This document shows, in pieces, positions 55,042 to 64,000 of a stretch of 64,000 nucleotides of DNA. Origin of the DNA: CBFGRV01 sp965651265 (lineage in GTDB: Bacteria > Bacteroidota > Rhodothermia > Rhodothermales > VXPQ01); assembly GCA_965651265.1 (NCBI GenBank), contig CBFGRV010000001.1, positions 1 to 64,000 of the forward strand, in the 5' to 3' direction. A model generated the notes under the pieces. The model did not search any database and was not told the origin of the DNA. It saw only the letters and a list, made by a program, of their open reading frames with translations. Both the position numbers and the translations under genes were made by a program. The first letter of the stretch is position 1; each line of letters begins with the position of its first letter.

Positions 55042-55923
55042 CTAATTCCGAGACGCCTGTCTGGAATCGAGCACGTTCTCCAGGAGAGGTCGTCCCAGTC
55101 TGAGATTTGGTTTCGAGACCCGCCTCAAGAAATAGCGCTGGCCATCGAACCCGGTGATAAACCAGATTTTCTGCTCTGGGAGGTAGTAGTAATCCGCATA
55201 AGGTGCCCGGTCCGCCTGCATCAACCGTTCATTGAGCAGATCCCGAAGTTCGGGCAACAGGTGTCGGTATTGCTGCGTGCTCGCAACAACCACGCCACGT
55301 TCCAGTGGCCCATTCACATCCATCACTCGAAGCGGGATCGAATCATTCAGGACGAACCAGTATTCGAATTGGATGTAGTCGCCGATGTTCAAGTTCGCTA
55401 GATCACTGAGATCAGCGAGGGTTTGCGTCGGCGAGCCAAACCGAGATTCGAGTCGGGCCCGGATCTCTCGGGTGAATGTCGTATCCAGACTCGTCACGTT
55501 GTCGTCGCTGCCCAGAAAAGACCATCCACCACTCCCGAACCGCCGTTCGAACCATGGGCGCCCCAGCCTCGGGATATGATGCCACTTTCGAACGACCATC
55601 CGCGGGGGCGCCTCTGGAGGCGGAGGAGGCGGAAAGATGCGCTCGAATTTGGCACGCATCGAGTCCGTGACAAGCGGTGCCGGCTCAGGCGGCATCGGCC
55701 GCGCCGCACGACCATGTTCGGCAAAGACGCGCTGCACCAGCGCCTGATAGCGCGCACTACGATACATGTGGACCAGGGACTGGGCATCCGCCGGCGGCGC
55801 CCCGGTGAAGGCCGCCAGGGTTACGACCAGCACCGCGAAGAAGCATACCATCCCGCCCCGAATCCGCCCGGATCCGGCAGAAGGTGACGCATGTTCAGAA
55901 TGTCGTGCGTCGGACACCATCAA
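55042..55923 (-). CDS. uncharacterised exported protein between lepA and lepB
   Basis: Not recognised. A 293-residue protein with a signal peptide; the Met at residue 25 ([17 protein letters not shown]) may be the true start, but the ATG at 55923 overlaps the lepA stop by 4 bp (ATGA), which favours coupled translation. A proline run ([11 protein letters not shown], about 115-125) precedes a Trp/Arg-rich part, and the C-terminal half reads as an alpha/beta domain ([20 protein letters not shown], then [14 protein letters not shown]). Periplasmic or outer-membrane location is inferred. Confidence 0.75.
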   Translation of the reverse strand: MMVSDARHSEHASPSAGSGRIRGGMVCFFAVLVVTLAAFTGAPPADAQSLVHMYRSARYQALVQRVFAEHGRAARPMPPEPAPLVTDSMRAKFERIFPPPPPPEAPPRMVVRKWHHIPRLGRPWFERRFGSGGWSFLGSDDNVTSLDTTFTREIRARLESRFGSPTQTLADLSDLANLNIGDYIQFEYWFVLNDSIPLRVMDVNGPLERGVVVASTQQYRHLLPELRDLLNERLMQADRAPYADYYYLPEQKIWFITGFDGQRYFLRRVSKPNLRLGRPLLENVLDSRQASRN

Positions 55924-57728
55924 TCCTCCATCGACAGAACGGCAAGGAATGCTTCTTGCGGTACCTCGACCCTACCTACCTGCTTCATGCGGCGCTTTCC
56001 TTCTTTTTGCTTCTCAAGAAGCTTCCGTTTTCGGGTAATGTCGCCACCATAGCACTTGGCGGTGACGTCTTTGCGGACGGCCTTCACGGTCTCACGGGCA
56101 ATCACACGACTACCGATTGCCGCCTGGAGTGCCACTTCAAACATCTGTCTAGGTATCAGCTCTTTTAGCCGCTGCGTAAGCTTTCGGCCCATTTCATACG
56201 CCTTATCGCGGTGGACGATCGTCGAAAGGGCGTCTACGGGATCTCCGTTGATCAGGATATCCAGCTTGACCAGGTCGCTGGTCCGATACTCTAGAAATTC
56301 GTAATCAAAGGAGGCATATCCTCTGCTTACGCTCTTTAACCGGTCATAAAAATCGAAGACGATCTCGGCTAGAGGAAGCTCGTACTGCAAATTAACGCGC
56401 TCACGATCCAGGTAGGTCTGATTCACATAGATGCCGCGGCGCTCCTGACACAGCTGCATCAGATTTCCGATGTACTCGGACGGAGTAATGATCTCGGCGC
56501 GAACAAAGGGCTCTCTAAGCTCTTCTATATCACCGGCCGGCGGCATCTTACTTGGATTGTCGACGACGATCACGTTCCCGTCTGTATCGATGACTTCATA
56601 CTTGACGTTCGGAACGGTCGTGATGATGTCGAGCCCGAATTCACGGTCAAGTCGTTCCTGCACGATCTCCATATGGAGTAGACCGAGGAAGCCAACACGA
56701 AAGCCGAAACCCAGCGCCGCCGACGTTTCCGGCTCGAAGGTCAGGGACGCATCGTTGAGTTGCAGCTTTTCGAGGGAAGTCCTCAGGTCCTCGAAATCAT
56801 CGGCGTCCGTAGGATAGACTCCGCTGAAAACCATGGGTTTGACTTCCCGGAAACCTTTGATCGGCGCTTCGGCCGGATTCTTAGCCAGGGTGATGGTATC
56901 TCCGACCCGGGTGTCGTGCACGTCTTTGACGGAGCCGATAATGTAGCCTACGTCACCCGCCCGCAGCTCGTCGACCGGCTGCATCGTCAGGCGGAGGACG
57001 CCGATTTCCTCCGCATCATACTGTTTGCCGTTCGACATGAACAGCATTCGGTCACCCTTTCGCAGAACACCCTCAAAAATCCGCGCATAAACGATCGAGC
57101 CCCGGTACTGATTGAACACGGAGTCGAAGATGAGGGCCTTCAGAGGTGCGTTCGGATCGCCCTTCGGGGGAGGGATGCGCCGGACGATGGTCTCGAGTAG
57201 TCTATCTACACCCAGTCCGGTCTTGGCGCTGATCTGGATGACCTCTTCCGCCGGTTCCCCGATGAGGTCTTCGATGGACTGGGCCACTACTTCCGGCCGC
57301 GCATTCGGAAGATCGACCTTGTTGACGACGGGGATGATCTCGAGGTCCTGCGCGATAGCGAGGTACAGATTGGAAATGGTCTGCGCTTCGATGCCTTGCG
57401 CGGCATCCACCACGAGAATGGCACCTTCACACGCTTCAAGGGCGCGCGAGACCTCGTAGGTAAAATCGACGTGTCCCGGGGTGTCGATCAGATTGAGGAC
57501 GTAGCGTTCCCCATCCTCCGCATCGTAGTGCATGCGGATAGCATGACTCTTAATCGTGATGCCTCGCTCCCGCTCGAGATCCATGCTGTCGAGTACCTGT
57601 TCCTGCAACTCGCGCTGCGTGAGTGTGCCGGTCTTCTCGAGAAGGCGATCGGCCAATGTACTCTTACCATGATCAATGTGAGCAATGATGCAGAAATTCC
57701 TTATGCGGCTCTGCTGTATCTCTGGCAT
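55920..57728 (-). CDS. lepA: elongation factor 4
   Basis: A 602-residue translational GTPase that back-translocates stalled ribosomes or helps subunit assembly. G1 [16 protein letters not shown]3 [22 protein letters not shown]4 NKVDLPNA, domains II and III, the EF-G-like domain V, and the LepA-specific C-terminal domain ([17 protein letters not shown], then [12 protein letters not shown]). The lepA-lepB linkage is widespread; here one extra gene lies between them. Confidence 0.98.
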   Translation of the reverse strand: MPEIQQSRIRNFCIIAHIDHGKSTLADRLLEKTGTLTQRELQEQVLDSMDLERERGITIKSHAIRMHYDAEDGERYVLNLIDTPGHVDFTYEVSRALEACEGAILVVDAAQGIEAQTISNLYLAIAQDLEIIPVVNKVDLPNARPEVVAQSIEDLIGEPAEEVIQISAKTGLGVDRLLETIVRRIPPPKGDPNAPLKALIFDSVFNQYRGSIVYARIFEGVLRKGDRMLFMSNGKQYDAEEIGVLRLTMQPVDELRAGDVGYIIGSVKDVHDTRVGDTITLAKNPAEAPIKGFREVKPMVFSGVYPTDADDFEDLRTSLEKLQLNDASLTFEPETSAALGFGFRVGFLGLLHMEIVQERLDREFGLDIITTVPNVKYEVIDTDGNVIVVDNPSKMPPAGDIEELREPFVRAEIITPSEYIGNLMQLCQERRGIYVNQTYLDRERVNLQYELPLAEIVFDFYDRLKSVSRGYASFDYEFLEYRTSDLVKLDILINGDPVDALSTIVHRDKAYEMGRKLTQRLKELIPRQMFEVALQAAIGSRVIARETVKAVRKDVTAKCYGGDITRKRKLLEKQKEGKRRMKQVGRVEVPQEAFLAVLSMED

Positions 57729-57804
57729 TCTGGTGAGAATGGGAACGGTCGATCAGGCTGAAAGCGGCGGCGCCGGCCGGACTTCGGCCCGGTGGAGTCC
57801 AGAC

Positions 57805-57827
57805 AAAAAAATGCGGCTTGCGCCGCA
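57805..57827 (-). terminator. rho-independent terminator after lspA
   Basis: On the minus strand TGCGGC (57827-57822) and GCCGCA (57817-57812) pair around GCAA, followed by a run of T to 57805. It lies about 68 bp after the lspA stop and separates it from lepA. Confidence 0.9.
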
Positions 57828-57894
57828 CGCGTGATATCCTTCGCTGAATCCATCGGTTCCAGCGACTCCGGAGGGCCAAGGACCTCTTGTCGGC

Positions 57895-58599
57895 TTACAC
57901 GCCAGGATAATCTTCGTGGCGTGCGGGCGTATCGACTTCGCCTTCGGCCATGCCCCCGGCCGCGACGTCATTGTTGGTCACGATGTTATCGACACGAGTG
58001 GCCGCCGGCTCAATGCTGGCTTCGTCGTCCGCATGCGCCTCTTCCTTCGAGCGACGCGCGATCAGGTGTCGATGATGCGCCTTCTGGAACGTAACGATGC
58101 CGACGACCCCACAGACGATCGCCATGTCGGCGACATTCCAGATCGGGAACAGGGATAGGTAGGTACCACCGAGAATAGGCACGGACTCCGGGATGAAACC
58201 GCTCCACAGGTTCACGTGGATAAAGTCGACTACCTTTCCAGTCAGGAGCGCGTCACCATCATAGAGCATCCCGTAGAACAGGCGGTCGATGATGTTGCCT
58301 ACGGCGCCACCAAGTATCAGGGCCAGGCTTGCGCGGTATGGCAAATAGTCATTCCGCACATTGTAGAGATAGAACGTGATGATCACCGTGGCGATGATGG
58401 CGAACACGGTGACCATCGCCTTGGGCCCGAACGTAATCCCGAAAGCCATCCCGGGATTCTCGGTGTAGGTCAGCTTCAGCCAGTCACCAAGCAGGGGGAT
58501 TTGCTGACCCAGGTACATAGTACGGAGGACCAGTTGCTTCGTGAACTGATCAATGGCGACAATCAGCGCTGTCAGCCAGAGGACTCGCATTCGGATCAC
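57895..58599 (-). CDS. lspA: lipoprotein signal peptidase (signal peptidase II)
   Basis: Cleaves prolipoproteins after diacylglyceryl addition. The 234-residue protein has four membrane helices and both catalytic aspartates: D105 (GNIIDRLFYG) and D158 (FPIWNVADMAI); DFIHV and the NPGMAFG loop are also present. Normal length is about 160-170; from about residue 178 a hydrophilic, acidic tail (EEAHADDEASIEP and onward) of 50-55 residues is added on the cytoplasmic side. It follows dksA by about 100 bp. Confidence 0.96.
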   Translation of the reverse strand: MIRMRVLWLTALIVAIDQFTKQLVLRTMYLGQQIPLLGDWLKLTYTENPGMAFGITFGPKAMVTVFAIIATVIITFYLYNVRNDYLPYRASLALILGGAVGNIIDRLFYGMLYDGDALLTGKVVDFIHVNLWSGFIPESVPILGGTYLSLFPIWNVADMAIVCGVVGIVTFQKAHHRHLIARRSKEEAHADDEASIEPAATRVDNIVTNNDVAAGGMAEGEVDTPARHEDYPGV

Positions 58600-58701
58600 A
58601 TTCGGGTCGTGGCGACACGCTCGTGCCGGCCGGTCGTCGGTCTCGCCCCCGGTTCAATGTAGAAGGAAACCCGGTAGGCACCCGGGCGAAAGGGCCGTCC
58701 G

Positions 58702-59187
58702 CTACTTCTTCTGCTTCAGCTTCGCCTCGATGGAGATCTCCGTGTGCGGCACGGCCTCGAGGCGCTCTCTCGAGATCGGCTTTCCGGTTACCTTGCAGAT
58801 TCCGTACGTCCGGTTCTTGATTCGTTCGAGCGCACGATCGAGGTAACCGACATACTTCTGTTGACGCGCTATCATCAGATAGAGCTTCTCCCGTTCCATG
58901 GCATCCGTTCCTGCGTCGGCCATGTGGAAGCTGTAAGCCGTGTCGTTCTCAGCCTGTTCGCGCGCATCCTCGAGCTGGGAACGCATGCGCTCGATATCCT
59001 CGACGGCTTCTTGACGGCGCTCCAGTATGAGCTGCCGGAAATATTCGAAATCCTCGTCCGTAAACCAGGTATTTCTTCGCGCCTCCTCCTGAGGCGCACC
59101 GGACTCGGAGCCTTCGATAGTGGAGTCGCCCTGGAGAGGAACGGAAACGAGTCCCGACTCGATGCGATCAGTTTTCTTGTTAGCCAT
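58702..59187 (-). CDS. DksA/TraR family protein lacking most zinc cysteines
   Basis: A 161-residue RNA polymerase-binding-type regulator. A coiled-coil hairpin (about 45-120; EDFEYFRQLILERRQEAVED) is followed by the zinc-finger region, which here reads YGICKVTGKPISRERLEAVPHT: only one Cys remains where DksA has four. This is usual in the Bacteroidota members next to lspA. Its acidic tip residues and ppGpp response cannot be assured. I take the ATG at 59187 (MANKKTDRIES); an open frame reaches 59235. Confidence 0.9.
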   Translation of the reverse strand: MANKKTDRIESGLVSVPLQGDSTIEGSESGAPQEEARRNTWFTDEDFEYFRQLILERRQEAVEDIERMRSQLEDAREQAENDTAYSFHMADAGTDAMEREKLYLMIARQQKYVGYLDRALERIKNRTYGICKVTGKPISRERLEAVPHTEISIEAKLKQKK

Positions 59188-59272
59188 GTATGCAAGATTG
59201 GCGATTTCAGGGTTACTAAACCGCGCTGCGGGCAACAGAAACAGGCCTGACGGATACCGCCGGCGTGAACCA

Positions 59273-62200
59273 TCAGCTCATGTCACCGCTCAGCCGGCGA
59301 AGACCGATCTGCAGCGTGTGTTCTCCGACGTCAAAGGACTCGACAACGTCACCCCCCGGATCGTCGGATTCTTCCAACTCCAGAGCCAGCGTCTCGTTCC
59401 TTATCCACTGGCCGTACTCCCTGAGGGCCCTGGAGAGCTCCCCTGAGGTCCGATATTGAACGGCAATCCTATCCGTGACGTCGAAATCGGCCGCTTTCCG
59501 GAGGCTTTGCACCCTATTGATCACCTCTCGCGCGAGTCCTTCGGCGAGCAGCTCGTCCGTGATCGTCGTATCCAGGGCGACCGTAATCCGGTCTTCCTGG
59601 TGGACGAGCCAGCCCGCGATCCCTTCGCTGGTTACCTCCAGATCTCCCGGACCGAGCTCTACTTGCCGGCCGTCGACATTCAGCGTCAGCGAGCCCTCCG
59701 AGATGTACTGACTGATCCTGTCATCGTCGAGGCTTCTTACGGCTTCGTTGACAGGCTTCATGAGCTTACCGAGACGGCTTCCCAGCCGCTTGAAATTCGG
59801 CCGCGCCGAGCGCTTCACGACGCTGCTCGACTCTGACACGTACTCGATCGCTTTGACATTCACCTCGTCCTTGATGATGCCGCTCACCGCTTCGACATCG
59901 CTCTGCGCCACGCCGGCACCGGTGACCACCAGGATTCGCGGGAGAGGCTGGCGTACGTTGATGCCCGCCGTATTCCGGAGCGCCAGCACGACCGAAGAAA
60001 TCGTCCGGGCCAATTCCATCCTCCTCTCCAGATCCTGGTCGACGGCTGCTGCTTCGACACCGGGGAAGTCGGCGAGGTGGATCGATTCAGCCGCTTCACG
60101 GCCGGTAGCAGAGGCCAGAGCCTGAAAGAGCCACTCGCTGAAAAACGGCGCGATGGGTGCCATCAGGGCCGCAACAACGATGAGGCTTTCGTAAACGGAT
60201 TGATAAGCGGCTACCTTGTCCGTGTCCGATGTAGCCTCCTTCCAGAATCGGCGCCTCGATCGCCGAATGTACCAGTTGGAGAGCTCGTCCACGAAACGCT
60301 CGATGGCGCGCGCCGCTCGGGTAGGATTGTACACACCATACGCTTCGTCTACCTCGGCGATGGTTGAGTTGAGCCGGCTCATGATCCATCGGTCCAGCTC
60401 GGCTCGACGGTCCACCGGAATTCGATCTTCCCGATACGTAAATCCGTCGATGTTCGCGTACGTCGCGAAAAACGAGTACACGTTTTCGAGCGTATTGAAG
60501 TACTTCCGAAGCGTCTCGAGCACGCCTCGCTCCGAGAACTTGATGTTCTCCCAGGGCGGGGAGTTGCTCATCATGAACCACCGCACCACGTCGGCTCCAA
60601 ACCGCTCGATCGTCTCGAAGGGATCGACGGTGTTGCCCTTCGTCTTGGACATCTTCTCTCCCTTCTCGTCGAGAATGAGCCCATTGACGACAACGTTTTT
60701 GTACGCCACGCTGTCCATGACCAGTGTGGCTATGGCATGGAGGGTGTAAAACCAGCCGCGCGTCTGATCGACCCCCTCGGCGATGAAATCTGCCGGGAAG
60801 GTGTCGCGAAAGCGATCCTGGTTCTCGAAGGGGTAGTGCCACTGCGCGAAGGGCATCGATCCCGAGTCGAACCAGACGTCGATAAGATCCGGAACACGCC
60901 GCATGGTCCCACCGTCGGGCGCCGGCCACGTAAGTTGATCGACGAATGGCCGGTGCAGGTCGATGTCCTCGTCTTTCTCGGGGAGCTGGTCTCCACATTT
61001 CTCGCGGAGCTCCGCAATCGAGCCGATCACCTCGATATAATCCGATCCCTCCTTGTCGGATTGCCAGATGGGTAGCGGTGTACCCCAGTATCGCCGCCGG
61101 CTGAGCGCCCAATCCACGTTATTGCGGAGCCACTCTCCAAATCGGCCTTCCCCAATGGCTTTTGGCTGCCAATTAATGGTATTGTTGAGCTCTATGAGCC
61201 GATCCTTAACAGCCGTTGTCTGGATGAACCAGCTTTCGACGGGGTAGCTCATCAAGGGCGTTCCTTTGCGCCAGTCGTGCGGATAGTTGTGGAGGTAGGT
61301 CTCGTGCTTGTACAGCAGGCCGCGACGCCTAAGGTCCTGCACGATGGGGCGATCTGCATCCTTGAACCACATACCTGCCACGAGCTCGGCCACGTCGCTG
61401 AAGGTGCCGTCAGGCCGGATGGGATTCAGCACCGGCAGCCCAACACGCTGCCCCACCACGTAGTCGTCGGCGCCGAAAGCCGGCGCCATGTGAACGACGC
61501 CGGTCCCATCCTCCGTGGAGACGAAGTCCGCCTCGACGACGTACCAGCGGTCGACGTCGGGCTCGTAATCGCGGAAATAATCGAACACCGGTTCATAACG
61601 GATGCCGACGAGATCACGGCCGCGATATCGCTCCACGATCTCGTATTCCCCATCCACGACGCCGAGCCGCGACTCCGCTAGAATAAAGTACTCCTGGCCG
61701 CGGTCGGGGTCCTCCCGTCTAATCCGCACGTAATCGATGTCCGGCCCCACCGCGAGCGCCGCGTTTGAGATGAGCGTCCACGGGGTTGTGGTCCAGGCAA
61801 GGAAATACGTATTGTCCTCACCCGCGATCGGAAAGCGCACGTAGATGCTCGGATCCTGTACTTCCTCGTATCCCAGACTAACCTCATGCGAGGAAAGCAC
61901 GGTCTCTGAGCCGGGGCTATACCACTGAATCTTATATCCCTGGTAGAGCAGCCCCTTCTCGTAGATCTGCTTCAGGAGCCACCAGACGGTCTCGATATAA
62001 CTGGTTTCGAACGTGATGTAGGGATTACTGAGATCCACCCAGTAGCCCATCCGGCGTGTGAGCTCATCCCAGAGCTCCGTGTATTCGAGAACGCTTTGTC
62101 GACACCGGGCATTGTAGCGTTCTATTCCGTACTCCTCGATCTGCTGTCGCCCCTGGAGTCCGAGTTCCTTTTCGACCTCGATTTCGACAGGCAGCCCGTG

Positions 62201-62464
62201 GGTATCCCACCCTGCCTTTCGCTCGACACGAAAGCCCTTCATCGTCTTGTAGCGACAGAAGATGTCCTTGATCGCGCGGGCCATGACGTGGTGGATGCCC
62301 GGTCGACCGTTCGCGGTAGGTGGGCCCTCGTAAAAGGAGAAGGTAGGACGTCCCTCCCGCTGTGATATGCTCTTCTCAAAAATGTGGTGCTCGTCCCACC
62401 AGGCGATGATATCGCTCTCGATCTTAGAGCGATCGAATTGCTTTACTTCCTGAAATTTTGGCAT
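59273..62464 (-). CDS. ileS: isoleucyl-tRNA synthetase, type 2 (IleRS2)
   Basis: Charges tRNA-Ile. At 1063 residues, and with no C-terminal cysteine zinc site, it fits the type 2 (eukaryote-like) group. The usual HIGH signature is replaced by G56-I-H-H59 (NGRPGIHHVMARAIKD), and the second signature is KMSKTKGNTVDPFE. An editing domain (about 190-400) includes FLAWTTTPWTLISNAALAVG and DGTGVVHMAPAFGADD. Type 2 enzymes tolerate mupirocin, and the GxHH exchange has been tied to very strong resistance. It lies upstream of dksA and lspA, as is common in Bacteroidota. Confidence 0.97.
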   Translation of the reverse strand: MPKFQEVKQFDRSKIESDIIAWWDEHHIFEKSISQREGRPTFSFYEGPPTANGRPGIHHVMARAIKDIFCRYKTMKGFRVERKAGWDTHGLPVEIEVEKELGLQGRQQIEEYGIERYNARCRQSVLEYTELWDELTRRMGYWVDLSNPYITFETSYIETVWWLLKQIYEKGLLYQGYKIQWYSPGSETVLSSHEVSLGYEEVQDPSIYVRFPIAGEDNTYFLAWTTTPWTLISNAALAVGPDIDYVRIRREDPDRGQEYFILAESRLGVVDGEYEIVERYRGRDLVGIRYEPVFDYFRDYEPDVDRWYVVEADFVSTEDGTGVVHMAPAFGADDYVVGQRVGLPVLNPIRPDGTFSDVAELVAGMWFKDADRPIVQDLRRRGLLYKHETYLHNYPHDWRKGTPLMSYPVESWFIQTTAVKDRLIELNNTINWQPKAIGEGRFGEWLRNNVDWALSRRRYWGTPLPIWQSDKEGSDYIEVIGSIAELREKCGDQLPEKDEDIDLHRPFVDQLTWPAPDGGTMRRVPDLIDVWFDSGSMPFAQWHYPFENQDRFRDTFPADFIAEGVDQTRGWFYTLHAIATLVMDSVAYKNVVVNGLILDEKGEKMSKTKGNTVDPFETIERFGADVVRWFMMSNSPPWENIKFSERGVLETLRKYFNTLENVYSFFATYANIDGFTYREDRIPVDRRAELDRWIMSRLNSTIAEVDEAYGVYNPTRAARAIERFVDELSNWYIRRSRRRFWKEATSDTDKVAAYQSVYESLIVVAALMAPIAPFFSEWLFQALASATGREAAESIHLADFPGVEAAAVDQDLERRMELARTISSVVLALRNTAGINVRQPLPRILVVTGAGVAQSDVEAVSGIIKDEVNVKAIEYVSESSSVVKRSARPNFKRLGSRLGKLMKPVNEAVRSLDDDRISQYISEGSLTLNVDGRQVELGPGDLEVTSEGIAGWLVHQEDRITVALDTTITDELLAEGLAREVINRVQSLRKAADFDVTDRIAVQYRTSGELSRALREYGQWIRNETLALELEESDDPGGDVVESFDVGEHTLQIGLRRLSGDMS

Positions 62465-62498
62465 CTATGGTGTATTCGAACTTTGCGTCGGGACTCCG

Positions 62499-63182
62499 TC
62501 AATCGATGCCGAGATCAAATCGGCCGCGGAGCTCTTGAACGTAGACACCGATCTCATTCCGCAGCTCATAGCATTCCTCATAAAAGATTCGGTAAAGAGG
62601 GGCCTTCATGTAGGGCGCAGACTTCACCTCTCGCAAGAGATCCAGCGCCGAATTGGCTGAGCTTAGCGCTCGCTTTGCACAGGCGATGTTACCTCCCAGC
62701 ATCTCCATCTCGTAGCCTATCCCGTGCCCTTTGGCCAGGTTGGACGGAATTTGCACGATGTGGGAGCAGAACTGCACGAGTGTGCTATCCTTCACGTGTC
62801 CGGGCAGCTCGTTCGACCATCGGAGAACCTGTCCCGCCAGCCGTTGCGCCCTTTCGTGCACGGGGTTGAGCTGGATGTCGTGAAAGTCATCCTCACGTTC
62901 ACCTCCGGCACCGAGGGATGATTCGGATTCGTCAGCAAGGCCGTCCGAATCCCAGTCTCGGGCGAGCAAGCGCGGGAGTACATCGTCGGGACTCAACCCA
63001 TTGCTGAGGAGGAAATCGCGAAGCTCGCGCTCCCAGGACTGGCGATCGCGAGATCCTTCACGGCCCCTGGGTGGATTGGCACCCATGAACCGGAACAACA
63101 GCATCATGTAGTGCTCGATCCGCTTGTCGTTCTCCTCCAGGAACGCCTCCCAGCGTTCTTCATCCCAGATCTCCCCGTCCAT
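62499..63182 (-). CDS. four-helix-bundle (S23-like) protein with N-terminal extension
   Basis: A 227-residue soluble protein. From about residue 108 it resembles the S23/IVS four-helix-bundle family: AQRLAGQVLRWSNELPGH, then VQIPSNLAKGHGIGYE in place of the family's VSVPSNIAEGHGR, and a final helix ELRNEIGVYVQELRGRF. That family has about 115 residues; the first 105 residues here (MDGEIWDEERWEAFLEEN and onward) are acidic and helical and not recognised. Function unknown. It sits 34 bp before ileS and 33 bp after the nucleoside phosphorylase gene. Confidence 0.72.
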   Translation of the reverse strand: MDGEIWDEERWEAFLEENDKRIEHYMMLLFRFMGANPPRGREGSRDRQSWERELRDFLLSNGLSPDDVLPRLLARDWDSDGLADESESSLGAGGEREDDFHDIQLNPVHERAQRLAGQVLRWSNELPGHVKDSTLVQFCSHIVQIPSNLAKGHGIGYEMEMLGGNIACAKRALSSANSALDLLREVKSAPYMKAPLYRIFYEECYELRNEIGVYVQELRGRFDLGID

Positions 63183-63215
63183 ATCGACTCCAGCTGAATG
63201 GTGTGCGACTGACTG

Positions 63216-64000
63216 TCAACCGGCCGATACGGTGACACCGATTTCTTCGACGATCCCGGCCATCAGCCGAGTCAGCTTTGGTTCGGCTTCGGCCGCGGCC
63301 TGGAGGACATCCTCGAGCGAAACCGGCTCTAGCGCATCCGGAAAGCACTCGTCTGTGATTACGGAGACGGCCAGAACGCGCATCCCCATGTGGCGGGCGA
63401 CAATCGTCTCGGGAACGGTGCTCATCCCGACCACGTCGGCCCCAATCAAACGCAGGAAGCGGTACTCGGCTCGCGTTTCGAGGTTGGGCCCAACGACGGC
63501 CACGTAAACGCCCTCGTGCAACTTGAATCCGAACTTGAGAGCCAGATCTCCCGCAAGCCTGCGAAGTTCGGGGTCGTAGGGCTCGCTCATATCCGGAAAC
63601 CTGGGCCCCCATTCATCGATGTTGGGCCCAACCAGCGGATTGTCGGGCTGAAGGTTGATGTGGTCGGTGAAGAGCATCAGATCGCCCTTGCGGTAGTTGG
63701 GATTCATCCCACCTGCCGCATTGGAGATCAGCAGCGTATCAACGCCCAGCGTTCGCAGGACACGGACCGGAAAAGTGACTTCACGCGCAGAGTAGCCCTC
63801 GTACAGATGAAATCGCCCCTGAAGCGCGACGACGGGTACGCCGCGAAGCCGGCCGATGAGCAGCCGCCCGTCATGAGATTCCACGGTCGACAGAGGAAAG
63901 TGCGGGATGTCGTGGTACGCAAGTACGACGTCCGTGTCGATCTCACCGGCGAGTTTACCGAGACCCGTCCCCAGGATGAGGCCAATCGACGGCCGGAGGT
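63216..64000 (-). CDS. purine nucleoside phosphorylase, 5' end beyond the window
   Basis: Cleaves purine nucleosides with phosphate to base and ribose-1-phosphate. The gene runs off the right edge; about 260 residues are present. Seen are GLILGTGLG (phosphate loop) at the very edge, [69 protein letters not shown] and the Asn-equivalent loop SVITDEC. The trimeric PNP/MTAP family pattern fits guanosine/inosine phosphorylase. An inner ATG at 63884 is not the start. Confidence 0.94.
   Translation of the reverse strand, partial: LRPSIGLILGTGLGKLAGEIDTDVVLAYHDIPHFPLSTVESHDGRLLIGRLRGVPVVALQGRFHLYEGYSAREVTFPVRVLRTLGVDTLLISNAAGGMNPNYRKGDLMLFTDHINLQPDNPLVGPNIDEWGPRFPDMSEPYDPELRRLAGDLALKFGFKLHEGVYVAVVGPNLETRAEYRFLRLIGADVVGMSTVPETIVARHMGMRVLAVSVITDECFPDALEPVSLEDVLQAAAEAEPKLTRLMAGIVEEIGVTVSAG

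Noticed and set aside
1..64000. CRISPR array, insertion sequence, prophage or defence island
   Set aside because: No regularly spaced repeats, transposase, integrase, phage structural or nuclease-island genes were seen; nearly every gene belongs to a core family in a usual context.

Overview
The window looks like chromosomal DNA of a moderately GC-rich bacterium from the Bacteroidota/Rhodothermota side of the tree, most plausibly a Salinibacter- or Rhodothermus-like lineage. The clues are a subtilase with a type IX secretion C-terminal domain, a lamin-tail protein with a FlgD-like C-terminus, a GWxTD-domain protein, a DksA/TraR protein of the Bacteroidota kind with most zinc cysteines lost, an 'ABC transporter ATPase'-named Bacteroidota family, and the ileS-dksA-lspA order. 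This placement is inferred from families and gene order only; no rRNA is present.

Layout. 1-2.2 kb: an HTH protein, an OsmC protein and a DUF1080 lipoprotein. 2.2-4.8 kb: proA and proB on the minus strand, transcribed behind a tRNA-Leu(UAA). 4.9-14 kb (plus): a two-domain cytidine deaminase, a type IX-secreted subtilase, a VWA membrane protein with a companion, an M20 amidohydrolase and a lamin-tail protein. 14.2-18.4 kb: an A-type Fe-S carrier, clpC and a rhomboid protease. 18.5-26 kb (plus): tyrA, gcvT, comB, ftsK, purK and purE. 26-35.2 kb (minus): the classic ffh-rpsP-rimM-trmD-rplS translation cluster followed by an MqnA-like protein, smpB, tyrS and a GWxTD/TPR protein. 35.2-37.9 kb: a possible 6S-like RNA, 5-formyl-THF cyclo-ligase, two PspC proteins and a lone receiver domain. 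37.9-43.3 kb (minus): an M16 peptidase pair and polA. 43.5-47.3 kb: a partial dTDP-sugar locus, a fructosamine-kinase-like protein and a low-molecular-weight phosphatase. 47.4-52.8 kb: xseA, a YjbQ-like fusion, an SDR, xseB with a small partner, and an L,D-transpeptidase. 52.8-64 kb (minus): two signal peptidases I, an unknown exported protein, lepA, lspA, dksA, ileS, an S23-like four-helix protein and the 3' part of a purine nucleoside phosphorylase.

Almost everything is core housekeeping: translation, protein export and processing, proline, tyrosine and purine metabolism, and DNA replication and repair. I see no insertion sequence, prophage, CRISPR array, toxin-antitoxin pair or recognisable defence system, and no region with clearly foreign composition. 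The points most worth a second look are an isoleucyl-tRNA synthetase whose HIGH signature reads GIHH, a YjbQ-like protein fused to an unassigned C-terminal domain, a possible 6S-like RNA beside the formyl-THF cyclo-ligase gene, a tRNA-Leu/proB junction only 18 bp long, a perfect-length 3 x 22 bp tandem repeat before a pspC gene, and long acidic tails on ribosomal protein S16 and ClpC. None of these amounts to a proven new system.
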